Shown here: one piece after another, positions 9,546-17,202 of the stretch
Numbering within the stretch: position 1 is the stretch's first letter
Layout: the number at the start of each line of letters is the position of its first letter
Notes under the pieces: model-generated
Databases searched by the model: none
Told to the model about the DNA's origin: nothing
What the model saw: only the letters and a program-made list of their open reading frames with translations
Position numbers and translations under genes: made by a program
Origin: an uncultured Prevotellaceae bacterium
GTDB taxonomy: Bacteria; Bacteroidota; Bacteroidia; Bacteroidales; Bacteroidaceae
DNA: 55,506 bases
Direction of reading: 5' to 3'
NCBI GenBank assembly: GCA_902800435.1
Contig: CADCEQ010000008.1
Coordinates: 82,071 to 137,576 of the forward strand

Positions 9546-10825
9546 TTTAAACTGTTTATTCTGACGGTCATCGCGTTCTTGTGGGCATCGAGCTGCTCGG
9601 CCTCGGCCATGAGTTCCACTGCTCGGCCAATGCTGCGCACGCCCTCTTCTGTCAAGTGTTGGAAAGTCACCTTGCGGCAGTAGCTGTCAAGGTTGACGCC
9701 GTTGTAGGCGGTAGCGTAGCCGTGAGTGGGCAGCGTGTGGTTGGTGCCGCTGGCATAGTCGCCGGCACTCTCGCAGGCATATTGCCCAAGGAAGACGCTT
9801 CCTGCATTGACCACCCGCTCGGCCATTTCCTCATAGTTGGCGGTCTGCAGAACAAGGTGCTCGGGAGCGTAGGCATTCGACAGGTCCATAGCCTCCTTCA
9901 GGTCGCGCACCAGTATAATGAGGCTGTTCTCAAGGGCCCGCTGCGCTATCTCCTTGCGGGGAAGTTTGTCGAGCTGGCGGTCCACCTCCTGCTGCACGTC
10001 GTCAATGAGCTTGTGCGAAGTGGTGATAAGCACAACCTGCGAGTCAACGCCGTGTTCAGCTTGCGACAACAGGTCGGCAGCCACAAACTCCGGACTGGCC
10101 ATGTCGTCAGCGATGACGCACACCTCAGAGGGTCCTGCAGGCATGTCGATGGCCACGTCGTGCAGGCTGACCTGCTGCTTGGCTGCCATGACGTACTGAT
10201 TGCCGGGGCCGAAAATCTTGTAGACCTTGGGCACCGACTCCGTGCCGTAGGCCATAGCGCCGATAGCTTGAACACCGCCAATCTTGAATATCCTGTTGAC
10301 ACCAGCCACGCGTGCAGCCACCAGGATGGCAGGATTGACACAGCCCTGGCGGTCGGGTGGGGTGCAGAGTACAATCTCCTTGCACCCGGCAATCTTGGCA
10401 GGCGTGGCCAGCATGAGCACCGTCGAGAACAGGGGAGCCGTGCCGCCGGGAATGTAGAGTCCTACCTTCTCGATGGCCACACTTTTCTGCCAGCAGACAA
10501 CGCCGGGCTGCGTCTCCACCTTCTTCGAACGGAAGCGTTGCGACTCATGGAACTTCTGGATGTTCTCATGAGCCAGCTCAATGGCCTCGCGCAGTTGTTT
10601 TGAAATCTTGCTTTCAGCATCAGCCATATCGTCATCGCTGACAGCCAGTGAGTCAAGGTCGACGTGGTCGAACTTCAGTTCATAGCCCTTAACGGCCTCG
10701 TCGCCTCGCTGCCTGATGTCGGCCAGCACGTTGGCTACGGTTTGGTTGAGTTCTGTAACGTCGAGGTGCGGTCGCTCGACAATGCTTGCCCACTCTTCGC
10801 GGGCGGGATATTTGATGATGTTCAT
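9542..10825 (-). CDS. hisD: Histidinol dehydrogenase HisD
   Basis: Zinc enzyme performing the last two NAD-dependent oxidations, histidinol to histidine. 427 residues, the usual length. Recognisable stretches include [26 protein letters not shown], the DMPAGPSEV loop and [15 protein letters not shown] with zinc and catalytic residues. It overlaps both hisG (4 bases) and hisC (4 bases). Confidence 0.97.
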   Translation of the reverse strand: MNIIKYPAREEWASIVERPHLDVTELNQTVANVLADIRQRGDEAVKGYELKFDHVDLDSLAVSDDDMADAESKISKQLREAIELAHENIQKFHESQRFRSKKVETQPGVVCWQKSVAIEKVGLYIPGGTAPLFSTVLMLATPAKIAGCKEIVLCTPPDRQGCVNPAILVAARVAGVNRIFKIGGVQAIGAMAYGTESVPKVYKIFGPGNQYVMAAKQQVSLHDVAIDMPAGPSEVCVIADDMASPEFVAADLLSQAEHGVDSQVVLITTSHKLIDDVQQEVDRQLDKLPRKEIAQRALENSLIILVRDLKEAMDLSNAYAPEHLVLQTANYEEMAERVVNAGSVFLGQYACESAGDYASGTNHTLPTHGYATAYNGVNLDSYCRKVTFQHLTEEGVRSIGRAVELMAEAEQLDAHKNAMTVRINSLK

Positions 10826-11673
10826 AATATCATTTTTTCAATCGGGGTGACCAGGATGCCCTGTGCACCCATCTCCTTCAGTTTGCCGATGATTTCCCAG
10901 AAACGCTTCTGGTCGAGCACGGTGTGTACCGAGCACCACTCTTCGTCGGCCAGCGGGATGATGGTGGGGCTCTTCAGACCCGGCAGCACGCTGATGATTT
11001 CCTCAAGGCGGGCCTTGGGAGCGTTCATGCGTACATATTTCTTATCTTCAGCATCCTTGACGGCCTTAAAGCGGAATAGTATCTGCTCCAGAATGTCGCG
11101 TTTCTCGGCGTCCATGCCCTTGTGGCCTATGAGCAGGGCCTCGCTCTGCATCACCACTTCCACCTCACGCAGGTTGTTCGAAACCAGCGTCGAGCCGCTG
11201 CTGACGATGTCGAAGATGCCGTCGGCCAGCCCGATGCCCGGGCTTATTTCCACCGAGCCGGTGATGACGTGAACCTCAGCCGTGATGTCGTTCTCCAGCA
11301 TGAAGTTATGCAGGATGTTGGGGTACGAGGTGGCTATCTTCTTGCCGTTGAACCACTGCGGCCCCGTGTAGTTGATTTCCTTGGGAATAGCCAGCGAGAG
11401 GCGGCACTTTGAGAATCCTAAACGCGAGATAATCTCAGCATCCTCGCCACGTTCAACAAACTCATTTTCTCCAACAACGCCAATGTCGGCCACGCCCGAC
11501 GCCACACTCTGGGGTATGTCGTCGTCGCGAAGATAGAGCACTTCGAGTGGGAAATTGCTCGATTGAACAAGCAGCGTGCGCTTTGTGGCGCTTACCTTGA
11601 TGTCTGCCTCGCTGAGCAGATTCATTGTGTCTTCAAACAGACGTCCTTTCGATTGAACTGCGATTCTTAACAT
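10822..11673 (-). CDS. hisG: ATP phosphoribosyltransferase HisG (long form)
   Basis: First step of histidine synthesis, ATP + PRPP. 283 residues, the long HisG form with a C-terminal regulatory ACT-like domain (about 210-283, ending in [15 protein letters not shown]), which normally confers histidine feedback inhibition. The catalytic core has LRIAVQSKGRLFED and the PRPP loop ITGSVEISPGIG. First gene of the minus-strand his run; a -7 box lies 32 bases upstream. Confidence 0.97.
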   Translation of the reverse strand: MLRIAVQSKGRLFEDTMNLLSEADIKVSATKRTLLVQSSNFPLEVLYLRDDDIPQSVASGVADIGVVGENEFVERGEDAEIISRLGFSKCRLSLAIPKEINYTGPQWFNGKKIATSYPNILHNFMLENDITAEVHVITGSVEISPGIGLADGIFDIVSSGSTLVSNNLREVEVVMQSEALLIGHKGMDAEKRDILEQILFRFKAVKDAEDKKYVRMNAPKARLEEIISVLPGLKSPTIIPLADEEWCSVHTVLDQKRFWEIIGKLKEMGAQGILVTPIEKMIL

Positions 11674-11705
11674 GTATAAAGTCTAATTATCTTGAAAAAG
11701 TGCTG

Positions 11706-11713
11706 CAAAAGTA
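11706..11713 (-). promoter_or_regulatory. -7 box of hisGDC promoter
   Basis: TACTTTTG followed by CA on the minus strand, a TAnnTTTG match. It is arranged back to back with the lytic transglycosylase promoter at 11746-11753. Confidence 0.7.
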
Positions 11714-11745
11714 CATAAAAAATTCCGATTGTGCAATTAAATGTG

Positions 11746-11753
11746 TAATTTTG
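11746..11753 (+). promoter_or_regulatory. -7 box upstream of lytic transglycosylase gene
   Basis: TAATTTTG, a TAnnTTTG match, 19 bases before the TTG start. The surrounding bases GTGTAATTTTGC and CCCAAATTG recur at the dapA promoter (50622-50643). Confidence 0.7.
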
Positions 11754-11772
11754 CGCCCAAATTGTAGAGAAA

Positions 11773-12891
11773 TTGAAGTTTAACGTCGTATATATCGTCA
11801 TATTGGCCCTTTTATTGGTCGCTTGCCGTGAGCAGAAGCCGCAGGGCAAGGTGGTAGCGCCCTGGGGCGAGGTCATGGACTCCATGGACGTCGACGACGA
11901 CTTTGACCTTGAGGAAATTCAGAGCGGCGGTGAGATGATACTGCTCACCCTGAGCGGCCCGCAGTACTACTACGACTATCATGGCCGCCATCTGGGCACG
12001 CAGTACCTGCTGGCGCTGAAGTTTGCCGAGCAACTGGGAGTCCGCCTCCGCGTTGAGGTGTGCCGCGACTCGGTTGAGATGCAGCAGAAACTCGATGCCG
12101 ACGAGGGCGATATCATGGCCGCCACCGAGGTGGGGCGGCTCGTGGCAAGTCCCGCCAAGGACGACTTGGAACGTGAGCTTCAGGCCTGGAACAGTCCCGA
12201 ACGGCTTGAGGAGGTGCGCAAGCAGGAGGCCTATCTGTTGAGCAGCCGCAGCGTCAAACGCCGTGTTTTCTCGCCCATGCTCGATCGCAAGGGCGGCGTC
12301 ATCTCCCACTACGACGGCCTTTTTATGCAACATTGCCGCTCCATTCGCTGGGACTGGCGCCTCATGGCAGCCCAAGCCTATCAGGAGTCAACCTTCGACC
12401 CCAAGGCCACCTCTTGGGCAGGAGCTAAGGGACTGATGCAGATCATGCCGGCCACAGCCGACCACCTGGGGCTGCCACGCGACCAGATGTACGATCCCGA
12501 AAAGAGCATTGCCGCAGCAGCCAAGTATATCGGCGAGCTTGAACAGACTTTCAGCGACATTCAGGACCGCCGCGAGCGTATCAACTTCATACTCGCAGCC
12601 TACAACGGCGGCAGTCATCACATACGCGACGCGATGGCCCTCTGCCAGCGCGACGGTCGCAACGCCCACCAGTGGTCCAACATTTCCGAGTATGTCTTGA
12701 AGCTTGCCCAGCCTCAGTATTATAATGACCCGATTGTGAAGTACGGCTACATGCGTGGCTCAGAGACGGCCGACTATGTTGCCAAGATCAACCAGCGTTG
12801 GGCTGATTACCGTCAGGTGAAAAGTCCCCGCCAGGGCTTTACCCAGGCTCCGCGCAAGGCCACTCGAAAGACAAATAAGTATAACATCTGA
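11773..12891 (+). CDS. Lipoprotein lytic transglycosylase, MltF-like
   Basis: Cleaves peptidoglycan glycan strands from the periplasm. 372 residues starting at TTG (no in-frame ATG near the signal peptide). Lipoprotein signal ends in LLLVAC. Residues ~50-140 resemble the end of a solute-binding-protein domain (LTLSGPQYYYDYHG, then LGTQYLLALKFAEQLGVRL), shorter than in E. coli MltF. The SLT domain (~200-345) is complete: AAQAYQESTFDP with the catalytic Glu, AKGLMQIMPATA, and FILAAYNGG. Monocistronic by position, divergent from hisG and convergent with hemW. Confidence 0.93.
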   Translation: MKFNVVYIVILALLLVACREQKPQGKVVAPWGEVMDSMDVDDDFDLEEIQSGGEMILLTLSGPQYYYDYHGRHLGTQYLLALKFAEQLGVRLRVEVCRDSVEMQQKLDADEGDIMAATEVGRLVASPAKDDLERELQAWNSPERLEEVRKQEAYLLSSRSVKRRVFSPMLDRKGGVISHYDGLFMQHCRSIRWDWRLMAAQAYQESTFDPKATSWAGAKGLMQIMPATADHLGLPRDQMYDPEKSIAAAAKYIGELEQTFSDIQDRRERINFILAAYNGGSHHIRDAMALCQRDGRNAHQWSNISEYVLKLAQPQYYNDPIVKYGYMRGSETADYVAKINQRWADYRQVKSPRQGFTQAPRKATRKTNKYNI

Positions 12892-12947
12892 CCGCGGCAG
12901 TTTTCGCTTTCTTACTCTTCTGACTAAGCTCAGTAACACTCCCGCCG

Positions 12948-13006
12948 CTACCCGGCGGGTATAGGCCATTTTACCGGCGGGTAAAGCACCTTTACCCGGC
13001 AGTAAA
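12948..13006. repeat. Array of three TACCCGGCGGGTA-type palindromes
   Basis: Three short palindromes sit between the convergent mltF-like and hemW genes. Unit 1 core TACCCGGCGGGTA (12949-12961) is perfect; unit 2 TTTACCGGCGGGTAAAG (12970-12986) lacks one C; unit 3 CTTTACCCGGCAGTAAA (12990-13006) has a changed centre. The same core recurs three times at 29268-29332. Possibly a bidirectional transcription-end or REP-like element. Confidence 0.8.
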
Positions 13007-13024
13007 CGCGCAGTTTGAACGGCA

Positions 13025-14116
13025 CTAAATTTGCATCAGGTCGCTGATGACGAGGTCGCTGACGAAGAGACCTTGGCGGGTGAGGATGAGCCGGCTGCCG
13101 GAGAGACGCAGGAGCCCTGCGCCGATGTGCTTTTGTGCAAGCGGAAGGATGTATTGGCGGTCGGCGTCGGTGAGCGTGCTGAGGTCGAGGCCGTCGCATG
13201 TGCGCAGGGCGAGCATCACGCGGTCATTATAACGGGTAACGCCGTCGAGAATTTCGAAGCCGAAGTCGGGGGTGCCGCTCTCAATGCCGTTGATATAGGC
13301 GTTGATGTCGCTGACGTTCCATTGGCGGCGCTGACGGTCATAACTATGTGCGGCGGCGCCGAGGCCAATGTAAGGTTGGTCGGTCCAGTAGCTGTTGTTG
13401 TGGCGCGAGCGGAAGCCTAGTCGTGCGAAGTTCGAGATTTCGTAGTGCTCGTAGCCGGCTTGTGTGAGCCGGTCGATGAGGGTGTAGTACATCTGGCGCT
13501 CAGTCTCCTCGTCGGCAGAACTGACGTTCATCCGCTGCAGCGGCGTGTCGTCCTCGATGGAGAGACAATAGGCCGAGATGTGCTCGATGCCGAGGTCGAG
13601 GGCGCAGGCGATGTCGTGCTGCCACTCGTCGAGAGTCTCGCCGGGGAAGCCGTACATCAGGTCGATGCTGATGTTGCTGATGCCGGCACGGCGCAGTCGG
13701 CCGACGGCCTCGGCTATTTGTGCCGATGTGTGGCGCCGGCGGAGGAAGCGGAGGCGGCTGTCGTCGAATGTCTGGGCACCCATCGACACGCGGTTGATGC
13801 CGAGCTGCGACACTGTCGCAGCAAAGGATACGGTCACGTCGTCGGGATTGGCCTCGATGGTGACCTCTGCCTGAGGAGAGAGGGAATACACCTTATTAAT
13901 ATATAGGAACAGCTGCTCTAATTGCGCGATGGTCAGTTGGCTGGGCGTACCGCCGCCGAGGTAGACGGTGTCTATCGCCGTGCCACCTCTTGACACCATC
14001 TCGCGGCACACCGCATCGACGTATCGTTGGCGCAGGTCGAGCGACGTGGTGGAGTAGAAGGCGCAATAGATACAGCGGCTTCTGCAGAAGGGTATATGGA
14101 TGTATAATCCTGCCAT
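13025..14116 (-). CDS. hemW: Radical SAM heme chaperone HemW
   Basis: Radical SAM protein thought to insert heme into target proteins. 363 residues from ATG at 14116; an open frame runs further upstream but passes through the promoter box. Cluster motif CRSRCIYCAF has three cysteines and then F, the HemW pattern rather than the fourth Cys of the true coproporphyrinogen oxidase HemN. YLGGGTPSQL and IEANPDDVT follow, then SIDLMYGFPGET. The C-terminal HemN-type domain ends near 13030. Convergent with the mltF-like gene, divergent from fusA2. Confidence 0.93.
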   Translation of the reverse strand: MAGLYIHIPFCRSRCIYCAFYSTTSLDLRQRYVDAVCREMVSRGGTAIDTVYLGGGTPSQLTIAQLEQLFLYINKVYSLSPQAEVTIEANPDDVTVSFAATVSQLGINRVSMGAQTFDDSRLRFLRRRHTSAQIAEAVGRLRRAGISNISIDLMYGFPGETLDEWQHDIACALDLGIEHISAYCLSIEDDTPLQRMNVSSADEETERQMYYTLIDRLTQAGYEHYEISNFARLGFRSRHNNSYWTDQPYIGLGAAAHSYDRQRRQWNVSDINAYINGIESGTPDFGFEILDGVTRYNDRVMLALRTCDGLDLSTLTDADRQYILPLAQKHIGAGLLRLSGSRLILTRQGLFVSDLVISDLMQI

Positions 14117-14124
14117 ATCGCGTG

Positions 14125-14132
14125 CAAAAGTA
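14125..14132 (-). promoter_or_regulatory. -7 box immediately upstream of hemW
   Basis: TACTTTTG on the minus strand, only 8 bases before the hemW ATG, so the mRNA leader would be a few bases at most. Confidence 0.65.
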
Positions 14133-14168
14133 CTAATAATGTTTAATATTTGAAAGCTTTCTTTGGTG

Positions 14169-14180
14169 TTTTCGCGAAAA
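14169..14180. promoter_or_regulatory. Perfect 12-base palindrome in the hemW-fusA2 divergent region
   Basis: TTTTCGCGAAAA is a perfect palindrome between the divergent hemW and fusA2 genes, 65 bases before the fusA2 start. A weak -7-like TAATTTCG lies just downstream at 14186-14193. It may be an operator; no regulator can be named. Confidence 0.3.
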
Positions 14181-14244
14181 ATGACTAATTTCGGCGACGA
14201 TTTTGAAGAAAGCATCCAATATTCATACAAAAATCTAAAACGAT

Positions 14245-16404
14245 ATGAAGGTATATCAAACAAACGAAATCAAAAACATTGCACTGCTTGGCAGTGCGGG
14301 TAGCGGCAAGACTACTCTTGCCGAAGCAATGGTCTACGAGGCTGGCATCATCAAGCGCCGCGGCACCGTAGAGGGTAAGAACACGATGAGCGACTACTTC
14401 CCCGTGGAGCAGGAGTATGGCTACTCGGTATTCTCGACCGTCTTCCACACCGAGTGGAACGGCAAGAAACTGAACATCATCGACTGTCCGGGTTCCGACG
14501 ACTTCGTGGGCGGTGCCATCACGGCCCTGAATGTCACCGACCAGGCCGTCATCCTGATCAATGGTCAGTACGGTCCTGAGGTGGGCACGATGAACGCCTT
14601 CCGCAACACCGACAAGCTGAAGAAGCCCGTCATCTTCCTCGTTAACCAGCTCGACCGCGACAACTGCGACTTCGACCAGATCCTGGGTCAGCTGAAGGAT
14701 GTCTACGGCCCGAACTGCGTGCCCGTTCAGTATCCTATCGCCACGGGTGCCGGCTTCAACGCCGTCATCGATGTACTGCTGATGAAGAAGTACTCCTGGA
14801 AGCCCGAGGGCGGCGCTCCCATCATCGAGGAAATTCCTGCCGACCAGCTCGACAAGGCCAAGGAGATGAAGGCTGCTCTCGTGGAGGCTGCCGCCGCTGG
14901 CGACGATACGCTGATGGAGAAGTTCTTCGAGACCGAGGACCTCAGCGAGGACGAGATGCGCGAGGGTATCCGCAAGGGCCTGGTGACGCGCTCCATCTTC
15001 CCCGTGTTCTGCGTCTGCGCAGGCCGCGATATGGGCGTTCGCCGTCTCATGGAATTCTTAGGCAACGTCGTTCCTTTCGTCAGCGAGATGCCCGTCATCA
15101 AGAATGCTGCCGGTCAGGACGTGCCTGCCGATGCCAATGGTCCCGAGTCGCTCTACTTTTTCAAGACTGGTGTGGAGCCTCATATCGGTGAGGTGTCTTA
15201 TTTCAAGGTGATGAGCGGCGCCGTGAAGAGCGGCGACGACTTGACCAATGCCGACCGTGGCTCGAAGGAGCGCATCGGTACGCTCTATGCCTGCGCTGGT
15301 GCCAACCGTATCCAGGTTGACGAGCTGAAGGCTGGTGACATCGGCTGCACAGTGAAGCTGAAGGACGTGAAGACCGGTAACACGCTGAACGGCAAGGACA
15401 TCGACTGGAAGTTCAACTTCATCAAGTATCCCAACTCTAAGTTCTCGCGTGCCATCAAGGCTGTCAACGAGGCTGAGACTGAGAAGATGATGGCTGCCCT
15501 GCAGAAGATGCGCCAGGAAGACCCGACATGGGTGGTCGAGCAGTCGAAGGAACTGCGCCAGATCATCGTCCACGGTCAGGGTGAGTTCCACCTGCGCACG
15601 CTGAAATGGCGTATGGAGAACAACGAGAAAATTCAGATTGAATATCAGGAGCCGAACATTCCGTATCGTGAGACCATCACCAAGATGGCCCGCGCCGACT
15701 ACCGCCACAAGAAGCAGTCGGGTGGTGCCGGACAGTTCGGTGAGGTACACCTCATTCTGGAGCCCTACACCGAGGGTATGCCTGATCCCACCTCGTTCAC
15801 CATCAACGGCCAGGAGTTCAAGATGAACATCAAGTCGAAGGAAGAGAAGGACCTGGAGTGGGGCGGCAAGCTCGTCTTCATCAACAGTGTCGTCGGTGGT
15901 GCCATCGATATGCGCTTCATGCCTGCCATCCTGAAGGGTGTCATGGAGCGTATGGAGCAGGGCCCGCTGACCGGTTCGTATGCCCGCGACGTCCGCGTCA
16001 TCGTCTACGACGGTAAGATGCACCCGGTTGACTCCAACGAACTGTCGTTCATGCTCGCAGCTCGCAATGCCTTCTCGGCAGCCTTCAAGGAGGCCGGCCC
16101 GAAGGTGCTCGAGCCCATCTACGACCTTGAGGTGCTCGTGCCCGGCGACTACATGGGTGACGTGATGAGCGATCTGCAGGGACGCCGCGCCATCATCATG
16201 GGTATGGACTCTGAGGCCGGCTACCAGAAGCTGTCGGCTAAGATTCCTCTCAAGGAGCTGGCCAGCTACTCTATTGCCCTCTCGTCGCTGACGGGCGGCC
16301 GTGCTTCGTTCAATACCAAGTTCTCGAGCTACGAGCTCGTGCCGAACGATATCCAGCAGGAGCTCATCAAGCAGCACGAGGCCGAGATGAAGGAAGAAGA
16401 CTGA
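14245..16404 (+). CDS. fusA2: EF-G paralogue (FusA2 type) with altered GTPase motifs
   Basis: 719 residues with the full five-domain EF-G layout. G1 is normal (GSAGSGKT, residues 16-23). The switch II motif, usually DTPGH, reads DCPGS (80-84), so the catalytic His is Ser; the switch I stretch EQERGITI reads EQEYGYSV (55-62); G4 is NQLD (134-137) instead of NKxD. Bacteroides carries an EF-G2 reported to translocate without GTP hydrolysis and needed for gut fitness; this gene fits that type. lepA in this window keeps the normal DTPGHVDF, a useful internal comparison. Tet(Q)-type protection proteins are a less likely alternative. Confidence 0.9.
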   Translation: MKVYQTNEIKNIALLGSAGSGKTTLAEAMVYEAGIIKRRGTVEGKNTMSDYFPVEQEYGYSVFSTVFHTEWNGKKLNIIDCPGSDDFVGGAITALNVTDQAVILINGQYGPEVGTMNAFRNTDKLKKPVIFLVNQLDRDNCDFDQILGQLKDVYGPNCVPVQYPIATGAGFNAVIDVLLMKKYSWKPEGGAPIIEEIPADQLDKAKEMKAALVEAAAAGDDTLMEKFFETEDLSEDEMREGIRKGLVTRSIFPVFCVCAGRDMGVRRLMEFLGNVVPFVSEMPVIKNAAGQDVPADANGPESLYFFKTGVEPHIGEVSYFKVMSGAVKSGDDLTNADRGSKERIGTLYACAGANRIQVDELKAGDIGCTVKLKDVKTGNTLNGKDIDWKFNFIKYPNSKFSRAIKAVNEAETEKMMAALQKMRQEDPTWVVEQSKELRQIIVHGQGEFHLRTLKWRMENNEKIQIEYQEPNIPYRETITKMARADYRHKKQSGGAGQFGEVHLILEPYTEGMPDPTSFTINGQEFKMNIKSKEEKDLEWGGKLVFINSVVGGAIDMRFMPAILKGVMERMEQGPLTGSYARDVRVIVYDGKMHPVDSNELSFMLAARNAFSAAFKEAGPKVLEPIYDLEVLVPGDYMGDVMSDLQGRRAIIMGMDSEAGYQKLSAKIPLKELASYSIALSSLTGGRASFNTKFSSYELVPNDIQQELIKQHEAEMKEED

Positions 16405-16431
16405 TTAGCTTTACCAATCAATATCCGTTCG

Positions 16432-16471
16432 GGGATGCTCTCACACTGTGGGAGCATCCCATTCATTTATT
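16432..16471 (+). terminator. Terminator hairpin after fusA2
   Basis: Arms GGGATGCTCTCA (16432-16443) and TGGGAGCATCCC (16449-16460) pair with one wobble around a 5-base loop, followed by an A/T-rich stretch. It begins 27 bases after the fusA2 stop. Confidence 0.65.
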
Positions 16472-16680
16472 AAATAAGCCTTCATCCGCTTCTGTAAGGA
16501 GAATAGCGTATGTGCGAAAAAAAAGGTTTATAATTGCCTACACTGCTTACACTAGACAATAAGGTGTTGAATATCAGAATGTTTCTTTGTGTAAGCAAAT
16601 GTGTTTAGTGTAGGCAAGTGGCTTGTGGCGTTCTTAAAAAGAGGGTACTATTACCTAAATAGACATCATCGCTTTTGAGC

Positions 16681-16741
16681 GTTCCCACGGCCTGGGACGT
16701 TTGTCCCAAGCCGTGGGACAAACGTCCCAGGCTGTGGGAAC
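16681..16741. repeat. Inner hairpin 1: 28-base inverted repeat, 5-base loop
   Basis: Arms 16681-16708 and 16714-16741 are complementary at 27 of 28 positions. They are built from smaller palindromic pieces (TCCCA...TGGGA, GGGACGTTTGTCCC). It lies inside the 475-base nested element. Confidence 0.85.
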
Positions 16742-16767
16742 GGTGACAAAGTGCCGCCTTTCAATTT

Positions 16768-16827
16768 GTTCCACAGACTGGAATAAATATTCCATAGTGT
16801 GGAACGTTTGTTCCAGGCTGTGGAAAC
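16768..16827. repeat. Inner hairpin 2: diverged copy of hairpin 1
   Basis: Arms about 16768-16794 and 16800-16827 pair with roughly four mismatches. The design matches hairpin 1, with TTCCA/TGGAA in place of TCCCA/TGGGA, and CGTTTGT and CAGGCTGTGG are shared. Confidence 0.75.
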
Positions 16828-17187
16828 GGTTGGAATGTGTGGACTTGGTGAATGTTGGGCTAGGTTGGGGTAGGAGAGTCGGGCAAGTCAGAAAGTCAGT
16901 GTAGGCAGTTGCCTACACTAAACGCATTTGCCTACACAAAGGAGTGTCTTGATAACCAACGTCTTATCGTCAAGTGTAAGCAGTGTAGGCACTTTAAAAC
17001 TTTATTACTTGCGTATGCGTGCGAACATTATTTTATAATAGCAAGACAGGCTGACGAATGGCTTTGCTGCGTCGTGTTAGACCATTGTTACGTTCTTATT
17101 TGCAATCAAAAACGCGCAATTCTGTTAAATACTTGCAAAATACTGAAAATAATTAACTTAAAATATTGCAGGTTTTAAGAATTGACG

Positions 17188-17195
17188 TACCTTTG
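17188..17195 (+). promoter_or_regulatory. -7 box immediately upstream of rprX
   Basis: TACCTTTG, 7 bases before the rprX ATG, so the transcript would be leaderless or nearly so. It lies just after the nested repeat element. Confidence 0.7.
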
Positions 17196-17202
17196 CAGCA
17201 TC

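Larger units (their letters stand above)
16526..17000. repeat. Nested inverted-repeat element (475 bases)
   Basis: The 800 bases between fusA2 and rprX contain no convincing gene but a large symmetric structure. Arms 16526-16617 and 16909-17000 (92 bases each) are inverted copies, matching at 75 of 92 positions without gaps by hand alignment. Each arm holds TGCCTACACT/AGTGTAGGCA units, which also occur as an extra small inverted repeat at 16898-16919. Two further hairpins lie inside (16681-16741 and 16768-16827). Eight of the 17 arm mismatches would be G-U pairs in a plus-strand RNA. It is unclear whether this is a mobile miniature element, a structured RNA or both. No target-site duplication was seen. 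Confidence 0.85.

Noticed and set aside
12948..13006. CRISPR array
   Set aside because: Units are only 13-17 bases, palindromic, three in number, without unique spacers of constant length and without cas genes.
14245..16404. Tetracycline ribosome-protection gene (Tet(Q)-like)
   Set aside because: Switch II and G4 motifs are altered, the sequence fits a housekeeping-type FusA2 paralogue, and no mobile-element context is present.
16701..17178. Two short open frames (16701-16904 and 16909-17178) in the repeat region
   Set aside because: They lie within the hairpins and the right arm of the inverted repeat, have composition set by the repeat, and lack a promoter or start context.
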